A DNA stretch of 64,000 nucleotides from an uncultured Bacillota bacterium (GTDB lineage Bacteria; Bacillota; Clostridia; Lachnospirales; Lachnospiraceae). A model generated the notes under the pieces. The model was given only the letters and a program-made list of their open reading frames with translations. It made no database searches and was not told the DNA's origin. The translations under genes were made by a program, and so were the position numbers. The stretch is from positions 1 through 64,000 of the forward strand of contig CASEXH010000012.1 of the NCBI GenBank assembly GCA_949291945.1. The letters run 5' to 3'. This document shows positions 32,261 through 40,168 of this stretch, one piece after another. Every line of letters starts with the position of its first letter. Positions within the stretch are counted from its first letter, which is position 1.

Positions 32261-33181
32261 ATGGATTTTGCGTTAAGTATACTGGAGCAGGGGCTGATCT
32301 ACGGGATCCTGGCCCTGGGCGTCTATATCACCTATAAAATACTGGATTTTCCGGATCTGACAGTAGACGGAAGTTTCCCTCTGGGGTCGGCGGTGACGGC
32401 GGCCCTCCTTACCAAGGGGGTCAACCCGTACTTTTCTCTTCTGATCGCCTTTCTGGCGGGAGTCCTGGCAGGAACCTGCACAGGTCTGATACATGTAAAA
32501 GGAAAGGTCAGAGATCTTCTTTCAGGAATTATTATGATGACCGCTCTGTATACAGTAAATCTTATGATCGCAGGAAGCAATAATGTGCCTCTTTTTGCAC
32601 AGGATACCATCTTCAGCAATAGCTTTCTGGAAGGGATCACAGGAGGAAATATCCCAGGTTACGCAGTGATCCTTCTGATCCTTTTGGTCGCCTTGATCAG
32701 CAAACTGCTGTTGGATTTTTACCTGAAAACCAGGTCCGGATACCTTTTAAGAGCAGTGGGAGATAATGAGATCCTGGTGACCTCCCTGGCAAAGGATAAG
32801 GGAAATGTAAAGATCCTGGGGCTGGCGATTTCTAACGGACTGGTAGCCTTGTCAGGCTCCGTATTCTGCCAGCAGCAGGGAGTCTTTGATATTTCTTCAG
32901 GAACCGGATCTATGGTCATCGGCCTTGCCAGTGTTATCGTGGGAACCAGTCTTTACCGGGTAATCAGCAAGATCGGCCCTTTCCGGAAAAAGAGTTATAT
33001 CAAGGTGACCACTTTTGTATTTGTGGGAGCTATTTTATACAAGGCCTGCACAGGTCTTGCCATCCGGTATTTTGTACCTCAGTCCATGAAAATGATCTCA
33101 GCCCTGTTTCTGCTGGCTGTGCTTCTTCTCATGCTGGTATTTGATAATATGGATAAAAAGAAGGTGAAGAAAAATGCTTGA
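32261..33181 (+). CDS. trpY: TrpY-like ABC transporter permease
   Basis: 306 residues with about eight or nine membrane spans, of the branched-chain-amino-acid-type permease class: LGVYITYKILDFPDLTVDGS near the start, LRAVGDNEILVTSLAKDKG in the coupling loop. It overlaps the ATPase gene by 8 bp. Tryptophan specificity is inferred from the T-box. Confidence 0.87.
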   Translation: MDFALSILEQGLIYGILALGVYITYKILDFPDLTVDGSFPLGSAVTAALLTKGVNPYFSLLIAFLAGVLAGTCTGLIHVKGKVRDLLSGIIMMTALYTVNLMIAGSNNVPLFAQDTIFSNSFLEGITGGNIPGYAVILLILLVALISKLLLDFYLKTRSGYLLRAVGDNEILVTSLAKDKGNVKILGLAISNGLVALSGSVFCQQQGVFDISSGTGSMVIGLASVIVGTSLYRVISKIGPFRKKSYIKVTTFVFVGAILYKACTGLAIRYFVPQSMKMISALFLLAVLLLMLVFDNMDKKKVKKNA

Positions 33182-33947
33182 ACTGCGTCACATTCATAAA
33201 TATTATAATCCTGGAACAGTCAGTGAAATGTGCCTTTTCCAGGACTTTAACCTGAAGATCCAGCAGGGGGAATTTGTCTCTGTGGTAGGCAGCAACGGTT
33301 CCGGAAAGACCTCTATGCTGAACCTGATCTGCGGCAGTATCGGCCTGGATGATGGACAGATCCTGATAGACGGAAAAGATATTACGAAACAGAAAGAATA
33401 TAAACGGCTGAAACGGATCGGCCGTGTTTATCAGAACCCTGCCATGGGTACCTGCCCGGAGATGACTATCTTGGAAAATCTCTCTATGGCAGACTGCAAA
33501 GGAGGATTTTTCGGCCTTCAGAGAGGAACGGATAAGAAAAGGATCCCCTATTATAAAGAACTCCTTTCACAATTAGGCCTGGGACTGGAAGATAAGCTTT
33601 CTGTGAAGGTAGGAACTCTTTCAGGAGGACAGCGTCAGGCTATGTCTCTGCTGATGTCTGCCATGACTCCTATTGATTTCCTGATCCTGGATGAACATAC
33701 GGCGGCTCTGGATCCAAAGACTGCAGATCTGATCATGGATCTGACAGAAAAGATCGTAAGAGAGAAAAAACTGACCACCATCATGGTGACCCATAATCTC
33801 CGGTATGCAGTGGAATATGGGGACCGGCTTCTGATGATGCACCAGGGAAAAGCTGTGATGGATATTGCCGGAGAGAAGAAGAAAAACCTTCAGGTAGAGG
33901 ATATCCTGGATAAATTTAATACCATCAGCATTGAGTGCGGAAATTAA
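33174..33947 (+). CDS. trpZ: TrpZ-like ABC transporter ATPase
   Basis: 257-residue ATPase with Walker A VGSNGSGKTSML, signature LSGGQRQAMSLLMSAM, Walker B FLILDEHTAALDP (histidine instead of the common proline after the catalytic glutamate, usual in this subfamily) and H-loop MVTHNLRYAVEYG. Third gene of the T-box operon. No clear terminator follows before the nrdJ leader. Confidence 0.9.
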   Translation: MLELRHIHKYYNPGTVSEMCLFQDFNLKIQQGEFVSVVGSNGSGKTSMLNLICGSIGLDDGQILIDGKDITKQKEYKRLKRIGRVYQNPAMGTCPEMTILENLSMADCKGGFFGLQRGTDKKRIPYYKELLSQLGLGLEDKLSVKVGTLSGGQRQAMSLLMSAMTPIDFLILDEHTAALDPKTADLIMDLTEKIVREKKLTTIMVTHNLRYAVEYGDRLLMMHQGKAVMDIAGEKKKNLQVEDILDKFNTISIECGN

Positions 33948-33985
33948 GGGGCTTTTGTATAAATTCACGAATCTGAAATATGGGC

Positions 33986-34014
33986 TTGAAACCAACCATA
34001 TATTGTGGTAACAT
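33986..34014 (+). promoter_or_regulatory. Candidate nrdJ promoter
   Basis: TTGAAA, 17 bp, TAACAT. The spacer contains the CAACCATATATTG box of repeat copy 1. If this promoter is used, copy 1 acts as DNA, not RNA. A weaker alternative upstream is TTGTAT (33956-33961), 17 bp, ATATGG. Confidence 0.45.
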
Positions 34015-34115
34015 TAGTATCGCTGACAAAATGTTGTGGAGGTTGGTGAAAATAGCATAAAATCAACCATATATTGCACGGACATTCTTGCAGCCGCAAA
34101 ATCTAGTGGAGGTTG
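33993..34115 (+). repeat. Tandem leader element before nrdJ (two copies)
   Basis: Copy 1 is 33993-34045 (53 nt) and copy 2 is 34064-34115 (52 nt), period 71 nt. Both begin CAACCATATATTG, share ACATT and CAAAAT in the middle, and end GTGGAGGTTG. The CAACC start can pair with the GGTTG end in each. Copy 2's GTGGAGG is the ribosome site of nrdJ, while copy 1 has the same sequence with no gene behind it. Candidates are a tandem RNA switch (a motif named nrdJ has been described) or paired NrdR-type operators. Confidence 0.7.
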
Positions 34116-34120
34116 ACAAC

Positions 34121-36406
34121 ATGACAACAGAAGAGTGGTTGGGCAGTGAGAACCAGCTTGGAATGGATATCTGGACCAGAAAGTACTGCAACGAGGGTGA
34201 GGATTTTGAAGCCTGGATCCGGAGGATCAGCGGCGGAAACGAAGAAATAGGGAAGTATATCAAAGAAAAGAAGTTTTTATTCGGGGGAAGGATTTTATCC
34301 AACAGAGGACTGAACAAGCAGGGAAGAAAGGTTACCTATTCTAACTGCTATGTGATTGCTCCTCCGGAGGATAATATTGAGAGTATATTTGACTGTGCCA
34401 AAAAACTGGCCAGAACATACAGCTATGGCGGCGGATGCGGGATCGATATTTCCAAATTAAGCCCAAGGGGAGCAAAGATCAACAATGCTGCAAAAGAAAC
34501 CAGCGGTGCGGTATCTTTTATGGAACTGTATTCTCTGGTTACGGGCCTGATCGGACAGAACGGAAGAAGAGGAGCTTTGATGATCTCCATTGACTGTTCT
34601 CATCCGGATGTGCCGGAGTTTATTGAGCTGAAAACGGATCTGGAAAAGATCACAAAAGCAAATATTTCTGTGCGGGTTCATGAGGATTTCATGGAGGCCG
34701 TAAAGAAAAACGCAGAATATACTCTTCACTATACCAGGGAGACTACGGGAGAAGTGATCGAAAAGAAGGTAAACGCCAGAGAGCTTTTCCGCAGAATCAC
34801 AGAGACAAACTGGGATTATGCAGAGCCGGGAGCCCTGTTCTGGGATAGGATTACCAGTTGGAATCTTCTGAGTAACACAAAAGAGTTTTCCTATGCGGGG
34901 GTAAATCCCTGTGCAGAGGAGCCTCTTCCTGCAGGAGGAAGTTGTCTGCTGGGCAGCGTGAATCTGGCAGAGTTTGTTCAAAACCCGTTTACAGACGAAG
35001 CCTTTTTTGATTTTGAAGGGTTAAAAGAGTGCGTACAGGCTTCTGTCCGGGCTTTAAATGAGGTTCTGGAGGAAGGTCTTCCTCTTCATCCTCTGCAGGA
35101 ACAGAGAGACAGCGTAGAACAGTGGAGACAGATCGGTCTGGGAATTATGGGACTGGCTGATGCTCTCCTGAAGCTGGGTCTCACTTACGGGGAAGAGGAT
35201 GCCGTAGAAATGTGTGATAAGATCGGATTTGCCATGGCAGATACGGCCATCGCAGCTTCTGCAAAGCTGGCAAAGGAAAAGGGAGCTTTTTCAAAGTGCA
35301 ATGTGGATGAGATCATGTCCACTCCCTTTTTCCTGGCAAATACTACAGAGAAGACTAGAGAGCTGGTAAATAAATATGGTCTGAGAAATTCTCAGCTTCT
35401 TACCATAGCGCCTACAGGTACACTGTCTACTATGCTGGGAATTTCAGGAGGAATTGAACCGGTATATGCCAATTATTATGTACGTAAGACCGAGTCTCTC
35501 CATGGTACAGATGTATATTACAAAGTGTATACAAAGATCGTGGAAGATTATATGAAACAGCATGATCTGAAAGAGGATAAAGAGCTTCCAGATTATTTTG
35601 TGACTGCCATGACTCTGGATTATCGTCAGAGGATCGATATGCAGTCTGTATGGCAGAAGCATATTGATGCTTCTATCAGTTCTACGGTAAATGTACCCAA
35701 CAGCTTCACGGTAGAAGAGACAGAAAGCCTGTATCTCTACGCTTATGATCAGGGTCTGAAGGGAATCACCATCTTCCGTGACGGCTGCAAGAGAGTGGGT
35801 ATTCTGAATACAGAGCAGAAAGAAGAAAAGAAAGAAAAGAAGGTAACCGCCGGAGAAGGCCTGAAGAGAGGAGAGATCCTTCTGGTTACCGATGATGTGG
35901 TAGGCAAAAAGAGAAAGCTGATGACCGGCTGCGGAAGCCTCCACTGTATTGCTCTTTTTGATCCCCATACAGGAGCTCTTCTGGAGACTTATTTAAGTAA
36001 AGGGTCTACCGGAGGCTGTAATAACTTCATGGTGGGACTTTCCAGAATGATCTCAATCAGTGCAAGAGGCGGCATTGATATCGAGACTATTGTGGATCAG
36101 TTAAATTCCAGCGGTTCCTGTCCTTCTTATACTGCCAGAAGAGTTACCAGAAAAGATACCAGCAAAGGTGCCTGCTGCCCCATGGCTGTGGGAAATGCCC
36201 TTATGGATATGTATAAGGAAATGCAGGCCGAGCTGAACCAGAAGCAGGGAAAAGAGCCTATGAAGCCTAAAAAAGCTCCAAAGCCAAAGGCAGTGACCCC
36301 TGTGGAGGAGACAGACAAGATGTACTGCCCGGAGTGTGGGGAACCTCTGGTATTTGAGGAAGGCTGCAACATTTGTAAAAGCTGCGGATGGAGCAAATGC
36401 CATTAA
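34121..36406 (+). CDS. nrdJ: Adenosylcobalamin-dependent ribonucleotide reductase
   Basis: Class II reductase of 761 residues, making deoxyribonucleotides with a B12-generated radical and no oxygen. Visible parts: RILSNRG and VTYSNCYVI at the start, GGGCGIDISKLSPRGA, NPCAEEPLPAGGSCLLGSVN, TIAPTGTLSTMLGISGGIEP. A TSCPD domain follows (TGCGSLHCIALFD, KGSTGGCNNFMVGLSRMIS), and a C-terminal zinc ribbon with CPECGEPL and CKSCGWSKC. The start is the ATG eight bases after GTGGAGG, 11 codons inside the longest frame. A strong terminator follows. Confidence 0.94.
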   Translation: MTTEEWLGSENQLGMDIWTRKYCNEGEDFEAWIRRISGGNEEIGKYIKEKKFLFGGRILSNRGLNKQGRKVTYSNCYVIAPPEDNIESIFDCAKKLARTYSYGGGCGIDISKLSPRGAKINNAAKETSGAVSFMELYSLVTGLIGQNGRRGALMISIDCSHPDVPEFIELKTDLEKITKANISVRVHEDFMEAVKKNAEYTLHYTRETTGEVIEKKVNARELFRRITETNWDYAEPGALFWDRITSWNLLSNTKEFSYAGVNPCAEEPLPAGGSCLLGSVNLAEFVQNPFTDEAFFDFEGLKECVQASVRALNEVLEEGLPLHPLQEQRDSVEQWRQIGLGIMGLADALLKLGLTYGEEDAVEMCDKIGFAMADTAIAASAKLAKEKGAFSKCNVDEIMSTPFFLANTTEKTRELVNKYGLRNSQLLTIAPTGTLSTMLGISGGIEPVYANYYVRKTESLHGTDVYYKVYTKIVEDYMKQHDLKEDKELPDYFVTAMTLDYRQRIDMQSVWQKHIDASISSTVNVPNSFTVEETESLYLYAYDQGLKGITIFRDGCKRVGILNTEQKEEKKEKKVTAGEGLKRGEILLVTDDVVGKKRKLMTGCGSLHCIALFDPHTGALLETYLSKGSTGGCNNFMVGLSRMISISARGGIDIETIVDQLNSSGSCPSYTARRVTRKDTSKGACCPMAVGNALMDMYKEMQAELNQKQGKEPMKPKKAPKPKAVTPVEETDKMYCPECGEPLVFEEGCNICKSCGWSKCH

Positions 36407-36461
36407 AAGGAAACAGCAGCTCAGAACCCCTGTGGAAGGGCAGAGCAGCATGATATAGGAA

Positions 36462-36519
36462 AAGGCGGCCGCTGAAGGAATCTGATAATGGAAGATTTCA
36501 AATAGCGGCGGCCTTTTTT
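36462..36519 (+). terminator. Terminator after nrdJ
   Basis: The GC-rich arm 36462-36473 (AAGGCGGCCGCT) pairs, with one mismatch, with the arm at 36504-36515, followed by T residues. Confidence 0.75.
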
Positions 36520-36552
36520 AATAATAACGAGCCATAAAAGAGGAGGAAACAA

Positions 36553-36792
36553 ATGCGGCTGGAAAAGATACAGAAAGTTTTGAAAGAAAAAAATTTTCCA
36601 TATACCTATACAGAGGAAGACGGCTGCGGCAGTATCGATTTTGAATACCGGGGAGTGGTCTATCATGTATGGGAATTTCAGGACCAGGATCAGTGGGGAG
36701 CGGAGACCAATGTACGGACTGTTGGACGCCATGAAGATATCCTGGGAGATTATGAGGAAGAGATCATAAAACTGATCAGCGGATGGAAGTAA
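36553..36792 (+). CDS. Small protein of unknown function
   Basis: 79 residues, acidic, no membrane span. A mixed alpha/beta pattern ends in a helix (HEDILGDYEEEIIKLISGW). The motif GSIDFEYRGVVYHVWEFQD recurs in small clostridial proteins as far as I recall, but I cannot name a function. GAGGAGG precedes the ATG. The methyltransferase gene follows after 21 nt, so the two are probably co-transcribed. Confidence 0.75.
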   Translation: MRLEKIQKVLKEKNFPYTYTEEDGCGSIDFEYRGVVYHVWEFQDQDQWGAETNVRTVGRHEDILGDYEEEIIKLISGWK

Positions 36793-36813
36793 AGGCCGGG
36801 AGAGGGAGAGCTG

Positions 36814-37542
36814 ATGAAAGAGAATAAATATGATGATCCGGTATTCTTTCAGAAATACAGTGAAATGAATCGATCAAAATACGGCCTTCAGGGCGCCGGA
36901 GAGTGGCAGGAATTCCAGAAGATGATGCCTGACTTTACAGATAAAGAGGTTCTGGATCTGGGCTGCGGCTATGGGTGGCACTGTGCTTACGGGGCACAGA
37001 AAGGTGCCGCAAAGGTACTTGGTATAGATCTTTCCGAGAAGATGCTCAGTCAGGCAGAAAAGATCAACAGCCATGAAAAGATTACTTTTAAGAGAGCTGC
37101 CATGGAAGATCTGGAGTTTCCATGGCATTCCTTTGATATTGTGCTCAGTTCCCTGGCCTTTCATTATGTAAAAGATTTTCCGTCTCTTACAGGGAAAATT
37201 TATAAGTGGCTTAGGCCAGGAGGAATCTTCCTTTTTTCCGTGGAACATCCGGTATTTACTGCTTATGGTTCCCAGGACTGGTATTATAATGAAAAGGGAG
37301 AGATTCTTCATTTTCCCGTGGACAATTATTATTATGAAGGAAAGCGGGAGGCAGTATTTTTGGGAGAAAAGGTCATAAAATACCACAGGACCCTAACCAC
37401 CTATGTAAATACACTGCTGAAAACCGGCTTCACCCTGGAAAGTCTGGTAGAGCCAGCTCCTCCGAAAAACATGCTGGATCTGCCGGGAATGGAAGATGAG
37501 ATGCGCCGGCCTATGATGCTGCTGGTCCGGGCGAAAAAATAA
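36814..37542 (+). CDS. Class I SAM-dependent methyltransferase
   Basis: 242 residues with the Rossmann-type SAM site VLDLGCGYGWHCAYGA, the acidic LGIDLSEKML, and the post-I block FDIVLSSLAFHYV. Substrate unknown; the small-molecule (UbiE/Coq-like) branch is most likely. Situated between the small unknown gene and a palindromic element. Confidence 0.88.
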   Translation: MKENKYDDPVFFQKYSEMNRSKYGLQGAGEWQEFQKMMPDFTDKEVLDLGCGYGWHCAYGAQKGAAKVLGIDLSEKMLSQAEKINSHEKITFKRAAMEDLEFPWHSFDIVLSSLAFHYVKDFPSLTGKIYKWLRPGGIFLFSVEHPVFTAYGSQDWYYNEKGEILHFPVDNYYYEGKREAVFLGEKVIKYHRTLTTYVNTLLKTGFTLESLVEPAPPKNMLDLPGMEDEMRRPMMLLVRAKK

Positions 37543-37565
37543 ATACTGGCGAAAATATGTTATAG

Positions 37566-37719
37566 AAATGAGCTGCTGCATTAAACTTATTTCAGGAATA
37601 TTTATACCTTTTATGCGAATTTGTCGAGCATAGCTTTGAGATCATAGGCTCAAAGCGGCACAGACTGAGCAGTAAAAAGAATAAATATTCTCGATTTTGT
37701 TTAATGCGGCAGCTCATTT
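37566..37719. repeat. 154-bp palindromic (MITE/ERIC-like) element
   Basis: Terminal arms of 21 bp (37566-37586 and 37699-37719) are complementary with one G-T mismatch. Nested inside are GAATATTTAT/ATAAATATTC (37596-37605, 37681-37690), TATGC/GCATA and CTTTGAG/CTCAAAG. It has no coding potential. It sits between convergent genes and could act as a bidirectional terminator or a small non-autonomous element. Confidence 0.7.
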
Positions 37720-37735
37720 GCACGCTCTTTATGAT

Positions 37736-38893
37736 TTAATACCAGCGGACCATTGGAAAATCATTATTGATGCCTTTTGTCAGAAGGATCTGATGGATAT
37801 CAATGATTCCGTTATGGAAGGTAGCCGCACAGGCATTCAGATACATATCCCACATCCGGAGGAAACGTTCATCGAACATTTTCCGCTCTTCCTCTATATG
37901 CTTGTGGAAGTTGTCTGCCCAGCACAGAAGAGTCTTATTGTAATGAAGACGGAGATTTTCCACATCCATGGTATGGAAATTATCCTCAGCCAGGCAGGAG
38001 AGAATCTCCCGCAGGCTCGGGACCGTTCCGCCCGGGAAAATGTATTTTTTGATCCAGGGATCCCCGGCATGCTCTTTTAGGGCGCTGATAAAGTGAAGGA
38101 GGAATACCCCGCCTTCTTTTAGGACTTTGCTGACACAGTCTACGAAAAGCTGATAGTTTGGTCTGCCTACATGTTCGATCATGCCTACGCTGACTACACG
38201 GTCAAAGGTATAGCCGCTTTTGGGAAGGTCACGGTAATCCATGATCTCGGCTGTCAGGGAATCCTGAAGCCCTTCTTTTTCGATACGGCGTTTAAACTCA
38301 GCGCACTGTTCTTTACTTAAAGTGATCCCCACACCTTTAATCTTGTATTTTTTTGCTGCTTCGATCAGTAAAAATCCCCAGCCACAGCCAATATCCAGCA
38401 GTGTCATGCCTTCTTTCAGATTTAATTTCTGAAGGATATAGTCTACTTTATTTACCTGAGCCTGATACAGGGTATCGTCCGGATTTTTAAAATAGCCGCA
38501 GGAATAGCTCATGGTCTCATCCAGCCATAATTTATAGAAGTCGTTTCCAATATCGTAGTGGGAGGTCACTTCTTTTTCCTGATTCCTTTTGGAGACAGAT
38601 GTATGGATCAATTTTTTCAGAGCAGACTCATTGGTTGAAAATTTCCCCATCTGGCCCAGAAAATGGTCGAGAGCATAGTAGAGGTCTCCTTCAATCTCCA
38701 GATCGCCGTCCATATAGGCTTCCCCAAGAGCCAGAGAAGTACTGGTGAGAAGCTTTGATTTTGGTATTGGTCTTTTAAAGTCTACGGTAAATTCCGGTTC
38801 ACCCTCTCCGATCAGGTATTCTTTGCCATTCAGTTTTACTTTGAACGGATAGTCATCAAATTTTCGTAAAAATGTAATCATAATATCTTCCAA
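37736..38893 (-). CDS. cfa: Cyclopropane-fatty-acyl-phospholipid synthase family
   Basis: SAM-dependent enzyme of about 385 residues that adds a methylene bridge to unsaturated membrane lipids. Signatures: LGEAYMDGDLEIEGDLYYAL, the family block HYDIGNDFYKLWLDETMSYS, LLDIGCGWGFLLIEA for SAM, and VSVGMIEHVG. Start is probably TTG at 38893, eight bases after GGAGG; the ATG four codons later is too far from it. Monocistronic. Confidence 0.88.
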   Translation of the reverse strand: MEDIMITFLRKFDDYPFKVKLNGKEYLIGEGEPEFTVDFKRPIPKSKLLTSTSLALGEAYMDGDLEIEGDLYYALDHFLGQMGKFSTNESALKKLIHTSVSKRNQEKEVTSHYDIGNDFYKLWLDETMSYSCGYFKNPDDTLYQAQVNKVDYILQKLNLKEGMTLLDIGCGWGFLLIEAAKKYKIKGVGITLSKEQCAEFKRRIEKEGLQDSLTAEIMDYRDLPKSGYTFDRVVSVGMIEHVGRPNYQLFVDCVSKVLKEGGVFLLHFISALKEHAGDPWIKKYIFPGGTVPSLREILSCLAEDNFHTMDVENLRLHYNKTLLCWADNFHKHIEEERKMFDERFLRMWDMYLNACAATFHNGIIDIHQILLTKGINNDFPMVRWY

Positions 38894-39183
38894 GTTTCTT
38901 ACCTCCAGTTCCTATATACTGAGATACTATGAGAATACAGCATACAAAACTGCCAATTTCAGTACCATAATTATTCTAAAACTGAAAAATACGAACTTCA
39001 AGGCGCTAATAGATGAAAATACAGATAATATACGAAAAAATATTATAAAAATGACGAATGACAAGCTCAGACTTACAATTAAAATGACAAATGCCCAGAA
39101 GAAACCCTTTCGTTTACACTAAACAACTTATGGATTTTCTCAGCAGGCTGCAGGGTGTTTTTACAGAAAAACAAACAAGTGTC
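38894..39183. other. AT-rich intergenic region, nothing recognised
   Basis: Between the divergent cfa and nadA genes. It is AT-rich with scattered A and T runs. No gene, RNA or clear promoter for cfa was recognised; the nadA promoter begins at its right end. Confidence 0.5.
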
Positions 39184-39212
39184 TTGTCACATGTAAAAAC
39201 ATGGTGTATAAT
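39184..39212 (+). promoter_or_regulatory. nadABC promoter with candidate NiaR operator
   Basis: TTGTCA, 17 bp, TATAAT. The -35 lies in GTGTCTTGTCAC (39179-39190), similar to TGTCTTGACA-type NiaR sites, and the spacer holds CATGT/ACATG. The niacin-responsive repressor gene is four genes downstream. Confidence 0.65.
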
Positions 39213-39213
39213 T

Positions 39214-39236
39214 CCTGTTAAAATTGTGTTAACAGG
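39214..39236. promoter_or_regulatory. Inverted repeat at nadA transcription start
   Basis: CCTGTTAA and TTAACAGG, perfect 8-bp arms with 7 bp between them. It covers the expected start point and part of the nadA ribosome site, so it may be a second operator half. Confidence 0.55.
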
Positions 39237-39247
39237 AGGGGACAGGG

Positions 39248-40156
39248 ATGGAGTCCGTAAAAGAAGAAATAGAGAAACTGAAAAAAGAGAAAAAGGCCGT
39301 TATACTGGCCCATTATTATGTGCCCGGAGAAGTCCAGGAGATCGCAGATTACATAGGAGATTCCTATTTTCTGAGCAAGAAAGCAAGGGAGACCGATGCA
39401 GAAGTGATTCTTTTTGCAGGGGTATCTTTTATGGGAGAAAGTGCTAAGATCCTGAACCCGGAGCGGATAGTGCTGCTTCCGGATCCTCAGGCTGACTGTC
39501 CCATGGCTCATATGGCTTTACCGGAAAAGATCCAGGAAATGCGGAACCGGTATGAAGATCTGGCCGTTGTCTGCTACATCAATTCCTCTGCCCGGCTGAA
39601 GACTATGTCAGATGTATGTGTGACTTCTTCCAATGCGGTGGATATTGTACGTAAACTTCCTAATAGAAATATTTTCTTTATACCTGACGGCAATCTGGGC
39701 GCTTATGTAGCAGCGCAGATTCCTGAAAAAAATGTAATCCTCAATAACGGCTATTGCCCTGTACACCGGGAGATCACCCGGGAAGAAGTAGAAAAGGCCA
39801 GGAAGGATCATCCGGCGGCTCTAGTGCTGGTCCATCCGGAATGTACCGCAGAAGTGGTCCGCAGGGCTGATTTTGTTGGAAGCACTTCAGAGATCATCAA
39901 CTTTGCCTGTCAGTCGGAAAAGAAGGAATTTCTCATCGGTACCGAGGAAGGGGTTATGTGGGAACTGGAGCGGAAATGTCCGGGAAAAACTTTTTATCCG
40001 GTAAAATCGGGACAGTGCTGCCAAGATATGAAAAAGGTTACTCTGGAAAAAGTGAGAGAAGCAATGAAAGAAGAGAAATATCAGGTGATTCTGGATGAGG
40101 AGACAGCCCGAAAAGCCAGACTGCCTCTGGACAAAATGCTGGAGCTGGGAAAGTAG
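39248..40156 (+). CDS. nadA: Quinolinate synthase
   Basis: 302-residue 4Fe-4S enzyme that makes quinolinate from iminoaspartate and dihydroxyacetone phosphate. Typical blocks: ILAHYYVPGEVQEIADYIGD, the cluster cysteines in DVCVTSSNAV and HPECTAEV, and SGQCCQDMKKVTLEKV. AGGAGGGG precedes the ATG. First gene of nadA-nadB-nadC. Confidence 0.95.
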   Translation: MESVKEEIEKLKKEKKAVILAHYYVPGEVQEIADYIGDSYFLSKKARETDAEVILFAGVSFMGESAKILNPERIVLLPDPQADCPMAHMALPEKIQEMRNRYEDLAVVCYINSSARLKTMSDVCVTSSNAVDIVRKLPNRNIFFIPDGNLGAYVAAQIPEKNVILNNGYCPVHREITREEVEKARKDHPAALVLVHPECTAEVVRRADFVGSTSEIINFACQSEKKEFLIGTEEGVMWELERKCPGKTFYPVKSGQCCQDMKKVTLEKVREAMKEEKYQVILDEETARKARLPLDKMLELGK

Positions 40157-40168
40157 GAGGAAAGAAAA

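Noticed and set aside
33948..34120. Cobalamin riboswitch before the B12-dependent reductase
   Set aside because: The leader lacks the B12-box and the size of that riboswitch; the tandem element is different.
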